Positions 18,793 through 28,387 of a stretch of 64,000 nucleotides of DNA are shown here, one piece after another; position 1 is the first letter of the stretch; each line of letters begins with the position of its first letter. This DNA comes from Pontiellaceae bacterium B12227 (GTDB lineage Bacteria > Verrucomicrobiota > Kiritimatiellia > Kiritimatiellales > Pontiellaceae): contig JAROAZ010000008.1 in NCBI GenBank assembly GCA_029432775.1, positions 62,001 through 126,000 on the forward strand, given 5' to 3'. The position numbers and the translations under genes were made by a program. The notes below the pieces were generated by a model. That model was not told the DNA's origin. It did no database searches and saw only the letters and a program-made list of their open reading frames with translations.

Positions 18793-20041
18793 CTTTTTCT
18801 CCAGCGGCCATAAATTCGTTGAACGGCTTGTCCCAATCTACATATTCATAAGCCTGCCGCAGGGCCTCTTCGAAAGCGGGTTCTTTAAGAGTTTCATAGG
18901 TGACATCGCGGAACTGAACATCGAATTTCATTTGATCAATAAGGCCCTGAGCATCCGGCGTTTCGCGAGCCAGCTCATTTGATAGCCACTTTCTGCAAAT
19001 ATCATTGGTCAGTTTGCCGGAAATCTGATTTACAAGTCGGGCAGGTGGATTCGCTTTTACCAAGGGGATATAATAGCTCACCACCTTTTTCATCGAACGG
19101 GCAATCTCAACCTTCAGTTTTTCCTTCAGCTCTTCCTGATAGTCTTCAATAGCGCTTTGAATGTCGGCAATCGCTGCATCCACTTGGGGGCGCCGGGCGC
19201 GCAGGATAACCCGTTTCCATGGTTCTCCGAGCGATTTAGTAAAATCATCCAGAAAATTTTTGACCATGGCTTTAATCTGTTCAGTCGAGGCTTTACTTCT
19301 TTTTTCTAACAGATCAAAGGTGGTATGCAGGCGGTGCGCGATATCCTCGTCCTTTCCAAGTTCCATAATATGTTTGGGTATTCGAATGCGACGCTGCGAG
19401 ATATGACATCCTTTCAAATGACAATCGATGTACTGAATATATGGCTCGAATACGTGGACCCGCCTAACAACATCAAACTTAACGGGGGGAGCCTCAATCA
19501 ATCGTTGTTTCACTTCCTTCAGCTTCGACTCTGAGACAGCCTGCACCCCCACTTCGACAGGAGTATTCCGCAACTCTTGACGCACCTCTTCCGTTGGAGC
19601 TTTTTCTATGGCCTCCTCTTTCTCTTTCGGAGATAGACGTATGATTACTTGATGGATTTGTTCTGGGGACATTTGGATCGCATTCGGGGTTTCTTCGCTT
19701 TGCGGTTCCACCTCCAAATATTCAGCAGTGGGAGTGAATATGTACCCCGTGGCATCAACAATCAACACAGCCGTTCGTAAGCCTGGTGAGTCATGCAAAT
19801 ATACTCCAGCCTCATGTAGTTTGCTGACCCCATCAATATCTCCATACCCCATACGCATTACGCGCTCATCCAGATCGATGCTTACTGTAATCTTCTCTCG
19901 GTCTATTCGTTGGGCGGCATCGACCAGCGCAGCGGCCACCACGCATTGAACCCCTGGTGCGATATAACAAACTCGATGGTTCGCAGACTGAATATGCGAT
20001 GCTATGCGAGCGGAATTTAACGCAGTAAATATATTACTCAT
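18773..20041 (-). CDS. PLD-like protein with degenerate active site
   Basis: 422 residues from the ATG at 20041, with GAGGGGGA eight bases upstream; a TTG two codons earlier is unlikely. The N-terminus (about 1-110: RIASHIQSANHRVCYIAPGV, SIDLDERVMRMGYGD, AVLIVDATGYIFTP) follows the beginning of a phospholipase-D-like domain, but I find no H-x-K-x4-D motif. The rest is helical and charged, with a coiled-coil-like centre. Likely a structural or DNA-recognition subunit. Confidence 0.65.
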   Translation of the reverse strand: MSNIFTALNSARIASHIQSANHRVCYIAPGVQCVVAAALVDAAQRIDREKITVSIDLDERVMRMGYGDIDGVSKLHEAGVYLHDSPGLRTAVLIVDATGYIFTPTAEYLEVEPQSEETPNAIQMSPEQIHQVIIRLSPKEKEEAIEKAPTEEVRQELRNTPVEVGVQAVSESKLKEVKQRLIEAPPVKFDVVRRVHVFEPYIQYIDCHLKGCHISQRRIRIPKHIMELGKDEDIAHRLHTTFDLLEKRSKASTEQIKAMVKNFLDDFTKSLGEPWKRVILRARRPQVDAAIADIQSAIEDYQEELKEKLKVEIARSMKKVVSYYIPLVKANPPARLVNQISGKLTNDICRKWLSNELARETPDAQGLIDQMKFDVQFRDVTYETLKEPAFEEALRQAYEYVDWDKPFNEFMAAGEKDDQHDT

Positions 20042-20080
20042 GATCAACAGTCCCCCTCAGGACAGCTCATTTTTTCGCCC

Positions 20081-21091
20081 TTACTCATCAGCGCCCTCAC
20101 TATTTTCAAATTTTGACAGTTCGTGAAACCAATCCTGAAGTTCCGGCAAAGATTCGGTTTTGAATATCCCTATGTCTTCAGATGGAATTCCGTAAAAGGA
20201 GGCGTTTCTTTTCCATTCAAATGTTCGGCGCGGCCAAAGGGCTATGGATGATTGAAAGAAATCAGTCTCATGCATCATATGATCGTAGGGAATAAAATCA
20301 GACCAGTTATCTGAAAGGTGAGCGATCGAAGCTGTATCGATCAACTCGACGTGGCACAATCCACGCGATTCTTCATCTCCCCAGGCATCCAGCAGGATTT
20401 TGCGGGCATTATAATCCGTTTTGGGCGCAGAATATCCAAAGATCGTCATATGAAATGATTGCTTAACTCTCTCCTGAACAATGGCCCAGTCGCGTTTGAT
20501 GAATGAATCTTGTGCATAATCTTTATCAGCTTCGGGATATAGAAGCTGGCCCGTAATCAATTTGGTTTTGCAGACAGGGCAAGACATACCCCCTAAGCCG
20601 AGTACATCGTGATCTTTGCAAGTAGAATATGAGACGCACCCATGCAAGAAACGCAAATCAGGAAGGTCGCATCCCTCTCTGTTTCTTTCATAAGCCTGAA
20701 GTAAAAGAGGATCCCAGTTAAATGTCGCGATTACATCTGATTTGCGTAGGCCAAGAACCAGGTAGTCGTAAATCGTCGGATGGTCCGGGAGTTCCATCTC
20801 TTTAAAATATCTCTTTAGCCGGCTCTCTATATTAGCTAGTTCCTCTGAAAATTCAGACTTTGATTTTATCCAGGAATATTGAGATTCAAAATCCGTCGCA
20901 GGAGCATTGGACTTTAAAACAAGATCGCTCCATGCTTCTCCCAAAACAGAGGGCAATTCATTCATGAGCGGAAGATGCCGCCCATTTCTATCTCCATATG
21001 GGAAAGCGGCCTTGCTGGCTCCGGCACCCAAAAACACAACATGAGGGGGCGGATTCGGCACAGGCTTTTCTCTCACGGAATATTCGCTCAA
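20081..21091 (-). CDS. SIR2-domain protein (putative NADase)
   Basis: 336 residues. VVFLGAGASKAAFP is the nucleotide-binding start of the SIR2 fold, ATFNWDP supplies the Asn/Asp motif, RFLHG the catalytic-type His, and TIFGYSAPKTD the late motif. A CPVC pair with two earlier Cys may form the zinc site. SIR2 proteins in defence systems deplete NAD+ during infection; whether this one does is inference. Start: TTG overlapping the methyltransferase TGA, with GGAGGG six bases upstream. Composition is more AT-rich than the flanking methyltransferase. Confidence 0.8.
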   Translation of the reverse strand: MSEYSVREKPVPNPPPHVVFLGAGASKAAFPYGDRNGRHLPLMNELPSVLGEAWSDLVLKSNAPATDFESQYSWIKSKSEFSEELANIESRLKRYFKEMELPDHPTIYDYLVLGLRKSDVIATFNWDPLLLQAYERNREGCDLPDLRFLHGCVSYSTCKDHDVLGLGGMSCPVCKTKLITGQLLYPEADKDYAQDSFIKRDWAIVQERVKQSFHMTIFGYSAPKTDYNARKILLDAWGDEESRGLCHVELIDTASIAHLSDNWSDFIPYDHMMHETDFFQSSIALWPRRTFEWKRNASFYGIPSEDIGIFKTESLPELQDWFHELSKFENSEGADE

Positions 21092-24000
21092 GTCGCGCCC
21101 TCCACGATGGCGATTTCTTCGGGGGTAAGGTCGTAGAGTTTATAGATGAGCTCGTCGATTTCGGCTTCGAGTGTTGAGACATCGGCAGCGGGGTCATCGT
21201 GTTTCAGCACCAGAATTTCTTCCACCCGTTTAACAATCTCATCTTTCTGAGAGGCTGTGGCAGAAGCAATTGATATTTTTTGCATCCGATCGCCCCGAAA
21301 CTGAACACGGCCGCCATTCCAGGGATCGCCCCAGGCGGGAAATTCACTTCGATAAAAATAATCCATCAGCAAAGAGTTGAGTATGCCGAGTATATACTCA
21401 GGCTCATCAGTAACGATGATGAATCCCGTTTTATTGATGCACAACGCTTCCTGATCATAAAACGCATGCAGTTCTTTGGAGGTCTCATTGTAAACAAGTT
21501 TTGGCAAATCAAACTCGGCATTATAAGCACAAGAACGCATCTCCCAGTAATACTGGCCTTGGTCATCTCTGGCGATGAGCCTTTCTGTATGGGGTTTTAG
21601 ATGCTTGTAGATGGCGGGATAAGCCTTCTTGAATGTGGCCTCGGCCTTGGAGTCAGACTGCCCTGACCATGGCCATGTTGCGTTGGCACTACTATAGATA
21701 TTGATCACATATAACTCGTTAAAGTCGGCGTACCAGCGCTTGATGTCCTTTCCACGCAACCACGGTTTAATGAGGTCAGCCGAGTTTTCGTCTTCCGCTA
21801 TAAGGATGTCCCGCGTTTCTCGGTCGATGACGAAGGCTTCATTAAATCCCGTTTTGATTCCATAATAGAATCTTCCATCAACATATTCGCCAAGCGGTGT
21901 GCCTGTTTCACGCAGTTTATCGAGCAGGTGCATTTTTTCGGGGCCGTCCAGCGACCATCCAGTATCGCTGAGATTGGATGAATCTAAATCAAAACCCGTC
22001 GAAGCCATGGTTTCCGGCAAGTTACGAATACCCTCCACTTCTTTCACGGTTGCCGCGCGAATACTCCCGCTTTCTGATGGTTGGTTGCCTGCGAGAATAA
22101 TACAAGGATCAGTTCCTGCTTCGAAAACCGGCAACTCACCAAAATCGATTAGGATCTGAATATCATTTTCCTGATTCAGGTATTTTCGGAGAGCCTTACC
22201 GTAACCTGCCCGGAAAAACTTATTGGAAGTAATGAAGCAGAGATGTCCGGCCTGATTCAGCAACCGGATTCCACGTTCATAGAAAAGGCAATAGATATCG
22301 GCGGTTGCAGTGTAGGTCTGGAATTTCTGCGTTATCCATTTGTCCTTTTGCGCCTTGGAAAACTTTTGAATCTGAATGTAGGGCGGATTGCCAATAACGA
22401 TATCGAACCCCTTAAGATCGAACATCCATTCAGGATCGAAGAAAGAAGAGGAGGCGTTCTGGTCGTAGGGGTCCCACCCGGCAAGCTGGCGGGCGGAGGC
22501 GTTGCTCCAGCCGTTGGAAACGAGTTCGGTTGCAATCTGTTCACGCAACTCTTTATCGCGTTTGCGTTTGTCCCGTTTGGTTTGGGGGGTTTTCGCGCCA
22601 AACAATTCGTGCCTGACTTTTTTGAGTTCCTTTTCCAATGCCTGAACTTTTGGATTCTCAAAGAGCTCTCCTTGATTTGCAGGTTTCTCGACATGGATTA
22701 GGGTGTTGGCGGTAGCAAACTTCGTTTCGAGGTTCGGCAAAGGACGGATGCCAAAGTTGGTCTTCTCTGCATTAACCTTTTGGTCAACGATCAATGAAAT
22801 AAAGAAACGGAGTTTGCTTACCTGGGTGGCGATGGACTGGATATCGATTCCGTAGATACAGTTTTCGATAAGATACAATTTTCGCCCATAACCGAGTTCA
22901 TTGCTGGAGAAGGCCTCTTCAACATCTGTCTTCTGCGCGTCCAGCTCTCTAAGGGTATTTTCACGGACGGTTGAATCGTCAATATTTTCCGCAGCAGCAA
23001 TGGTGGCATCTACCTTTTCGAGCTGCCGGTCGCGCCAGAGCCGGTTTTGGGGATCGAGTTTTCCGAGCACAAATTCGAGCTTGTGCAGAATGCCCATCGG
23101 GAAGGCCCCGGAGCCACAGGCGGGGTCGAGAATCTTGCAGTTGTCGATGGCCGCAATAAGCGCATCCTTTTCGGCATCAGAAAAAGCGTGCTCCTTTTCC
23201 GTATAGGCAAAGAGGATTTCGAGGCCTTCTTTGGCGTCGTCTTCGGACATGAGTTCCGCTTCACACAACGCTTTTTGCAAATAGGCTTTGAGGGATTCGT
23301 CGACCATGTAGTCCACGATGGTACGCGGAGTGTAGAAGGAGCCGGTTTGTTTGCGTGCCGTGGTTTTTGTTTCAGGATTATATGAGGCCAACAGGTTTTC
23401 AAATACCTTGCCAAGCAGCTCGGGGTCGAGAGCGATTTCCTCTTCAATCGGGGTGTTTTCCACAATGGTAAACTTATAGCTTTCCAGAATCGGAATCAGG
23501 CCGCGCACGGTCTCCTTCTTCCGCTTTTTATCCCCGTATACATCACTTAGATCAATAGTATCCTTTTCTGCAAAGAATAGAAAATCCGGCACTTTCAACA
23601 CATTGTCTTCGCGGTCGGAAAAACCGTCTTCGTAGAGAATGACATCGCCCCCCTGCGGGCCTTTCTTTTCCGGATGCACCTTATCCAGACACTCGAACAG
23701 CCCGCCGTTCATAAACGGCACGGTCGATTCCAGCAACTCTACAAAAGAGCCAGAATCTTGAAAGCAACGCTCATAGCGCATGAGGGTCGTGACGTTACGG
23801 TGCTGCCGACCCACTTTACGGAACTCGCGTTTGCCACTGGTCTGGTTTAATGTTGCAAAAAAGAGATTCTGAAGAACTGCTTTGTAGAACCGCGTGTCTT
23901 TTGATTGCGCATCAAAATCCTTCAGCACATCCTGTTTCAACTTTTTCGGATTAAAGAGCAAATCCGGAACCAATCCCTTTTCCTTAATGAACCAGACAAA

Positions 24001-24846
24001 CAACAGACGGGTCAGCAGTCGTATCAGATTCTTAGCATCGTGTTCTTTGACCTTTTCCGGATCTTTGAACAGGTCACCTTTATCGGCTTCGGCACTGTCG
24101 TGCGGAAAGTGAACGTGCTGGGTGGCCCAGAAGTACCAGTTGGAGAGTTCCCGGTAGAACTTTTTATTGAGCGCGTCCACATCGAGAGTTTTCTGCCACG
24201 CATCATGCAGCTGGGCAAAATTTTGAGGTGCATGCTCGTTTACGATATGCTCCAGTGATAGATCGTAAAGAATGTCAATATGGGCGCGGTGGGGATTGGC
24301 GGCGCGGATGTCTTTGATCAGCGTGACCTTCTGGATCACATCCTTATCGGTATCGCGTTTGTTCAGTCGACGGTTGGCAATGGCCAGGGTGAGCGTCAGC
24401 TCGCCATCGAGCCGGAACAGGATCATGGCCGGCATGTCAAACAAGCGATTCACTTCGCGGGTAATTTCCGAGAGCTGGGTCCGGGTGTAGTGCCCCTTTT
24501 TCAGGTCGAGCGCGAAGAACAGGTAGGATTGGTAGTTCTTGCCGTCATACGCCGTGCCGGAATCAAAATCAAAACTGCCCTGGGCAGCGGCCTGCTGCAC
24601 CTCGGCATCGGTAAGCTGGAAGAGAAAGTCCATCGTTTCCCAGCAATCGAAGAGCGCCTTTTCGCGGTTGAGCTTGCGGTCCCGCGTATCGAATTGTTCG
24701 ATAAAGGCGTCCGGAGTGTTTTCCATCTCCATGACGCGATCACTCTTGTAGCCCAGCGAATTAAACAGCGCTGTTGCGTTTTCGCACAGTGATCCGCTAC
24801 GAAACCCTTTCAGGCTTTGGACAATTCCATTTTTCGAGTTACTCAT
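21088..24846 (-). CDS. Eco57I-type adenine-specific DNA methyltransferase
   Basis: 1252 residues. SAM-binding motif I is LDPACGSGAFPMGIL near residue 573, and the amino-MTase motif IV is IGNPPYIQ near 818, so N6-adenine is the expected target. The C-terminal about 350 residues (GYGKALRKYL ... WLRGKDIKRWYADFNELYVI) look like a TaqI/Eco57I target-recognition domain. The first about 450 residues may contain a nuclease domain, but I cannot place a catalytic motif, so it may be a type IIG enzyme or the modification arm of a helicase-driven system. The start lies four bases after the helicase gene. Confidence 0.85.
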   Translation of the reverse strand: MSNSKNGIVQSLKGFRSGSLCENATALFNSLGYKSDRVMEMENTPDAFIEQFDTRDRKLNREKALFDCWETMDFLFQLTDAEVQQAAAQGSFDFDSGTAYDGKNYQSYLFFALDLKKGHYTRTQLSEITREVNRLFDMPAMILFRLDGELTLTLAIANRRLNKRDTDKDVIQKVTLIKDIRAANPHRAHIDILYDLSLEHIVNEHAPQNFAQLHDAWQKTLDVDALNKKFYRELSNWYFWATQHVHFPHDSAEADKGDLFKDPEKVKEHDAKNLIRLLTRLLFVWFIKEKGLVPDLLFNPKKLKQDVLKDFDAQSKDTRFYKAVLQNLFFATLNQTSGKREFRKVGRQHRNVTTLMRYERCFQDSGSFVELLESTVPFMNGGLFECLDKVHPEKKGPQGGDVILYEDGFSDREDNVLKVPDFLFFAEKDTIDLSDVYGDKKRKKETVRGLIPILESYKFTIVENTPIEEEIALDPELLGKVFENLLASYNPETKTTARKQTGSFYTPRTIVDYMVDESLKAYLQKALCEAELMSEDDAKEGLEILFAYTEKEHAFSDAEKDALIAAIDNCKILDPACGSGAFPMGILHKLEFVLGKLDPQNRLWRDRQLEKVDATIAAAENIDDSTVRENTLRELDAQKTDVEEAFSSNELGYGRKLYLIENCIYGIDIQSIATQVSKLRFFISLIVDQKVNAEKTNFGIRPLPNLETKFATANTLIHVEKPANQGELFENPKVQALEKELKKVRHELFGAKTPQTKRDKRKRDKELREQIATELVSNGWSNASARQLAGWDPYDQNASSSFFDPEWMFDLKGFDIVIGNPPYIQIQKFSKAQKDKWITQKFQTYTATADIYCLFYERGIRLLNQAGHLCFITSNKFFRAGYGKALRKYLNQENDIQILIDFGELPVFEAGTDPCIILAGNQPSESGSIRAATVKEVEGIRNLPETMASTGFDLDSSNLSDTGWSLDGPEKMHLLDKLRETGTPLGEYVDGRFYYGIKTGFNEAFVIDRETRDILIAEDENSADLIKPWLRGKDIKRWYADFNELYVINIYSSANATWPWSGQSDSKAEATFKKAYPAIYKHLKPHTERLIARDDQGQYYWEMRSCAYNAEFDLPKLVYNETSKELHAFYDQEALCINKTGFIIVTDEPEYILGILNSLLMDYFYRSEFPAWGDPWNGGRVQFRGDRMQKISIASATASQKDEIVKRVEEILVLKHDDPAADVSTLEAEIDELIYKLYDLTPEEIAIVEGAT

Positions 24847-24850
24847 AAAT

Positions 24851-27800
24851 TCAACCTTTAATAACCAGCCATGTAATCAGTTCAAAATCGTCGTGATCGT
24901 TGACTTGTTCTTTTTTGTCGGGGATGACAAACCCGCGCCCGGACTGAAGACCGGCAGCAATCCGCTTTTTAAATGTTTTGGAAATGGATTTAACGGTTTT
25001 TCCCAGGAGTTCGTTATAGACGGTCATATCTTTGCCGTCCTGTGTTTCACGATCAAACAGGTCGCAGAGCTCCTTGTAGGGCTCTTCCTTGCCTCGGCAC
25101 AGGTTCTGGAAGATGGAGAGGATCTGTTTGACATGGGTAAAGCCGAACCGCACTTCACCATCGTTACGGATATAAACCAGATAGTACGGACTGAGCGGAT
25201 TGACATTCGCCTGTTTCTGGTCGGTAGGAGGATTTTTATGCCGCAGGCAGAAGATGACTCCCGGCTTTACGATTTCATGCCAATTCTTATCAAACAGGTC
25301 TGCGTCCTTCATCTTGGCCAATGTCGGAACAATTCCATACAACCCCATCGGGGCATCTTCCAGAGTGCGCCGGTTGGCTTCCAGATAGTTGAGCAGCTCG
25401 ATGCGGAAGTCATCCAGTGTAAATTCACTGAGCGAGACGTTGTCATCCATCTCTTCCAGGTCAAGGACTTCATCCTTCAGACGCAGCAGTTGCTTTTCCC
25501 GGTAGGACAGCTCTTCGGTCAGCAGATCCTTGATCTGTTCGGTGTTGAGCAGATCATCTTCGCCGGTGGCCGCCAGATCCACCAAAGCCATGCGGGCTTC
25601 CACCCGTTCTTTCAAATTGATGTATTTATTCAGGTCGGGCGTCGGCCAGAAGTTGACGAGCTGGATTTGGGTGTTGATGCTGCCTAAACGGTCGATACGG
25701 CCAAACCGCTGAATGATACGCACCGGATTCCAGTGAATGTCATAGTTGACCAGAAAGTCGCAGTCCTGGAGGTTCTGTCCCTCGGATATGCAATCGGTGG
25801 CAATCAGGATGTCGATCTCGCCTTCCTGAGGCATGCTGCGTTGCATCTTGTCCCGATTTTTTGATCGGGGTGAAAAGTTGGTCAGGATAGCATCAAAATG
25901 GGTCTGAAACTTGAATCCCTTTGGTTTAAACGTGGCACGGTTTTCGCCGGTTCCTGCGACCAAGGCAATATTAAGCCCATGATCTTCGAGAGCCCAATCT
26001 TTCAGGTTTTCATAGAGGTAATGCGCTGTATCGGCAAAGGCGGTAAATACCACCACCTTTTTATTTCCATCATTCAACGGTTTTTTCAGTTTCGCATTAA
26101 TGATCTCTTTAAGATCCTTCAGCTTAGCATCGCGGTCGGGTGTAACGGAGACGGCAGCACTGTAGATGCCGCATAGTTGTTTCCGATCAGCCTCGAGATC
26201 GATCAGCCAATCTTTGATGTTCAGATGCTCCAGCCTGTATTGGAGTTTTTTACCGACCATCAATCTTTCTTCCAGCTCGGAACGGTCATCGTCATCCATG
26301 TCTAGCAACATGTCCAACTGAGAAAAATCAGTTGTATACTGATCTCGGTTTTGGTCGAAATGCTTAATCTTTTCGATGAGGTCTTCGATCTTTTTTATCG
26401 TGCGATCTATCGATAATTCGAAGGCTTCGATGGAGCTTTCTAATCGTTTCAGATAGTTCACCTTCATCATCCCGATCAGGGACTTCTCACGGGCGGATTG
26501 GCTCTCGAAAAGGGTCTTTTGCTCTCCGGGCTTGATGTATTTATCCTTGTGTTCATCGGGCAGGTATTTTGATGGATTGAAGATCGACAATTGGTACTGC
26601 GAAATATCCTCATTCAAGTCGTCATAGGTCGGGAATCGCTTTTTCAGGTCGATCTCGGGATACATTGCAATCGGGGGCAGCCGTTCTGGAAACTTACCTA
26701 TCTCCTCGATGTTGTAATAGTTTTCGATGTGCCTACGCGACCGGGCAATGGTCAACGCATCCATCAATTTGAAGAACGCCGAGTCCAGTGACTCCAAAAG
26801 CGACCCCACCTTCCTGCCTGGATTTGTTTTGTGATCTGCCCACTTGGAAAACTTCGCCTGTGAGTTTTTCATCACCTGGGCGATACTGTAGACATCCAGC
26901 GGCTCATGGTAGGCATGATCGTCGCCCTGCGTAATCAGCAGCATCTGATTGCGCAGATCCTTCAAGTTGGTGTTTAGCGGGGTTGCGGATAGCAGCAGCA
27001 CCTTGGTATCAACGCCTTTTTGAAGTATGTCCTCCATCAGGCGTTGGTATCGGCTTCGACGAATTATTTCTCCACTTTCATCCTTTTTGCCCGGCGTGTT
27101 ATTTCTGAAATTGTGCGATTCGTCGATGACGATCAGGCCGTAGTTGCCCCAGTTGTGGGTTGCCAAATTGACATCTCCAGACATGCCCCCATCACGACTC
27201 AGATCGGTATGCGAAAGAACCGTATAGCTAAATTGATCCTCTGAAAGAATATTGCGTTCATCATTTTCCCGATAGACGGTCCAGTTTTCTCTTAACTTTT
27301 TCGGACATAAAACCAGCACCCGGCAATTAATCTTTTCAAAATATTTGATAACAGCCAGAGCCTCGAAGGTTTTCCCCAGCCCCACGCTGTCAGCGATAAT
27401 GCAGCCGTTGAATCGCAGAATTTTATTGATGGCCCCTTTTACGCCGTCCTTCTGAAATTCATAGAGCATGTCCCAGACTTTGGTTTCATAAAAGCCGGTC
27501 TTGGCATCCAGCATGCCGCCCTTATCCGCCTCGGAAAGGAATCCTTCGAAAATATGGAACAGTGTCTTAAAGTAGATAAATTCAGGCGGATGATTTTCGT
27601 ATAGCTGTTCTAGGTAGGACAGCACCTCGGCCTTAACATCCTCGACTATTTCCTCATCCGCCCAAATCTCGTCAAACCAGTTGAGTAGGTCCGTCCGATC
27701 GCGGTTGTCGTTTACTTCAAGATTGAGTTCGATGTTGTTTCTTGATCCATTACTCAGCCCCAGGCCGCTCACGGTAAAGTTTGAACTGCCTAGCAGGGCC

Positions 27801-28204
27801 TCCTGCACGCCTCCGTTTTCCATGTGGTACATTTTGCCATGCAGGAACCCGGGGCGTTTAACCGAACGGACATCGACTTTATCCTTGATCCACTGGGCAC
27901 ATTCTTTGGCGATCAGCTTCTGTTCCAGGCGATTCTTGAGTTGTAGCTGAGAGTCTTCGATATCGAAGGCCTTCTTGTCCGTCTTTTCCGGATCCAATGA
28001 TTGGATAAACTTGGGTTCGCCAAACAGAAAGCGGAGATGATCAACCGAATCCAATTCTTCTTTCAGGGCCTGGTGTGCATAAATCGTGAAATAGGCCGAA
28101 ACGAAAGAAAGTTTTGACCCGGACTGGATCTTATCTTTTAAAAAATCCCCGACACCTCCTCGGTTATGATTGTCCCGTATTCCCGATAAATTTACTCCAG
28201 ACAT
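24851..28204 (-). CDS. PLD-SNF2 helicase of a restriction-like system
   Basis: 1117 residues from the ATG at 28204 (GGGGTGG upstream); the ATG four codons earlier has no ribosome site. The N-terminal about 180 residues are a PLD nuclease-like domain: FLHGKMYHME and LLGSSNFT, an H-x-K motif with Glu where Asp is usual. SNF2/HepA-type helicase follows: DSVGLGKT near residue 273, IDESHNF, LLLSATPLN, ATDCISEGQNLQ and QRFGRIDRLGS. PLD-helicase and Eco57I methylase pairs occur in several antiphage islands and probably translocate on and cut unmodified DNA. First gene of the operon. Confidence 0.85.
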   Translation of the reverse strand: MSGVNLSGIRDNHNRGGVGDFLKDKIQSGSKLSFVSAYFTIYAHQALKEELDSVDHLRFLFGEPKFIQSLDPEKTDKKAFDIEDSQLQLKNRLEQKLIAKECAQWIKDKVDVRSVKRPGFLHGKMYHMENGGVQEALLGSSNFTVSGLGLSNGSRNNIELNLEVNDNRDRTDLLNWFDEIWADEEIVEDVKAEVLSYLEQLYENHPPEFIYFKTLFHIFEGFLSEADKGGMLDAKTGFYETKVWDMLYEFQKDGVKGAINKILRFNGCIIADSVGLGKTFEALAVIKYFEKINCRVLVLCPKKLRENWTVYRENDERNILSEDQFSYTVLSHTDLSRDGGMSGDVNLATHNWGNYGLIVIDESHNFRNNTPGKKDESGEIIRRSRYQRLMEDILQKGVDTKVLLLSATPLNTNLKDLRNQMLLITQGDDHAYHEPLDVYSIAQVMKNSQAKFSKWADHKTNPGRKVGSLLESLDSAFFKLMDALTIARSRRHIENYYNIEEIGKFPERLPPIAMYPEIDLKKRFPTYDDLNEDISQYQLSIFNPSKYLPDEHKDKYIKPGEQKTLFESQSAREKSLIGMMKVNYLKRLESSIEAFELSIDRTIKKIEDLIEKIKHFDQNRDQYTTDFSQLDMLLDMDDDDRSELEERLMVGKKLQYRLEHLNIKDWLIDLEADRKQLCGIYSAAVSVTPDRDAKLKDLKEIINAKLKKPLNDGNKKVVVFTAFADTAHYLYENLKDWALEDHGLNIALVAGTGENRATFKPKGFKFQTHFDAILTNFSPRSKNRDKMQRSMPQEGEIDILIATDCISEGQNLQDCDFLVNYDIHWNPVRIIQRFGRIDRLGSINTQIQLVNFWPTPDLNKYINLKERVEARMALVDLAATGEDDLLNTEQIKDLLTEELSYREKQLLRLKDEVLDLEEMDDNVSLSEFTLDDFRIELLNYLEANRRTLEDAPMGLYGIVPTLAKMKDADLFDKNWHEIVKPGVIFCLRHKNPPTDQKQANVNPLSPYYLVYIRNDGEVRFGFTHVKQILSIFQNLCRGKEEPYKELCDLFDRETQDGKDMTVYNELLGKTVKSISKTFKKRIAAGLQSGRGFVIPDKKEQVNDHDDFELITWLVIKG

Positions 28205-28242
28205 ATTCCACCCCATTCAACCACAGATACAAAATTGGAAAA

Positions 28243-28271
28243 ATGATAGAGTGCGGTACGTGTTTCAGCAA
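28243..28271 (-). promoter_or_regulatory. Candidate promoter of the defence operon
   Basis: On the minus strand TTGCTG and TATCAT are separated by 17 bases and lie about 40 bases before the ATG at 28204. Four and five of six positions match the sigma-70 consensus. No other good candidate was seen in this gap. Confidence 0.35.
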
Positions 28272-28387
28272 GACCAACCCCTTAGAAAGATACTTCCTCA
28301 CTTACCCTGGGCCTTAGTATTATTTACTAAACCCGATCAAAGTCCATGATTGCAATGACAACCAAACATCATAATAGGAGGAATAAA

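Noticed and set aside
18202-18813. 203-codon plus-strand frame opposite the 18097 gene
   Set aside because: GC-rich shadow frame; the minus-strand gene has overlap-coupled starts and a ribosome site.
24893-25687. 264-codon plus-strand frame opposite the SNF2 helicase
   Set aside because: Helicase motifs on the minus strand are continuous there; the opposite frame has no support.
10015-28204. DISARM or BREX assignment of the defence operon
   Set aside because: Helicase, methylase and PLD domains are suggestive, but there are no drmA/drmB, pglZ, brxC or brxL counterparts.
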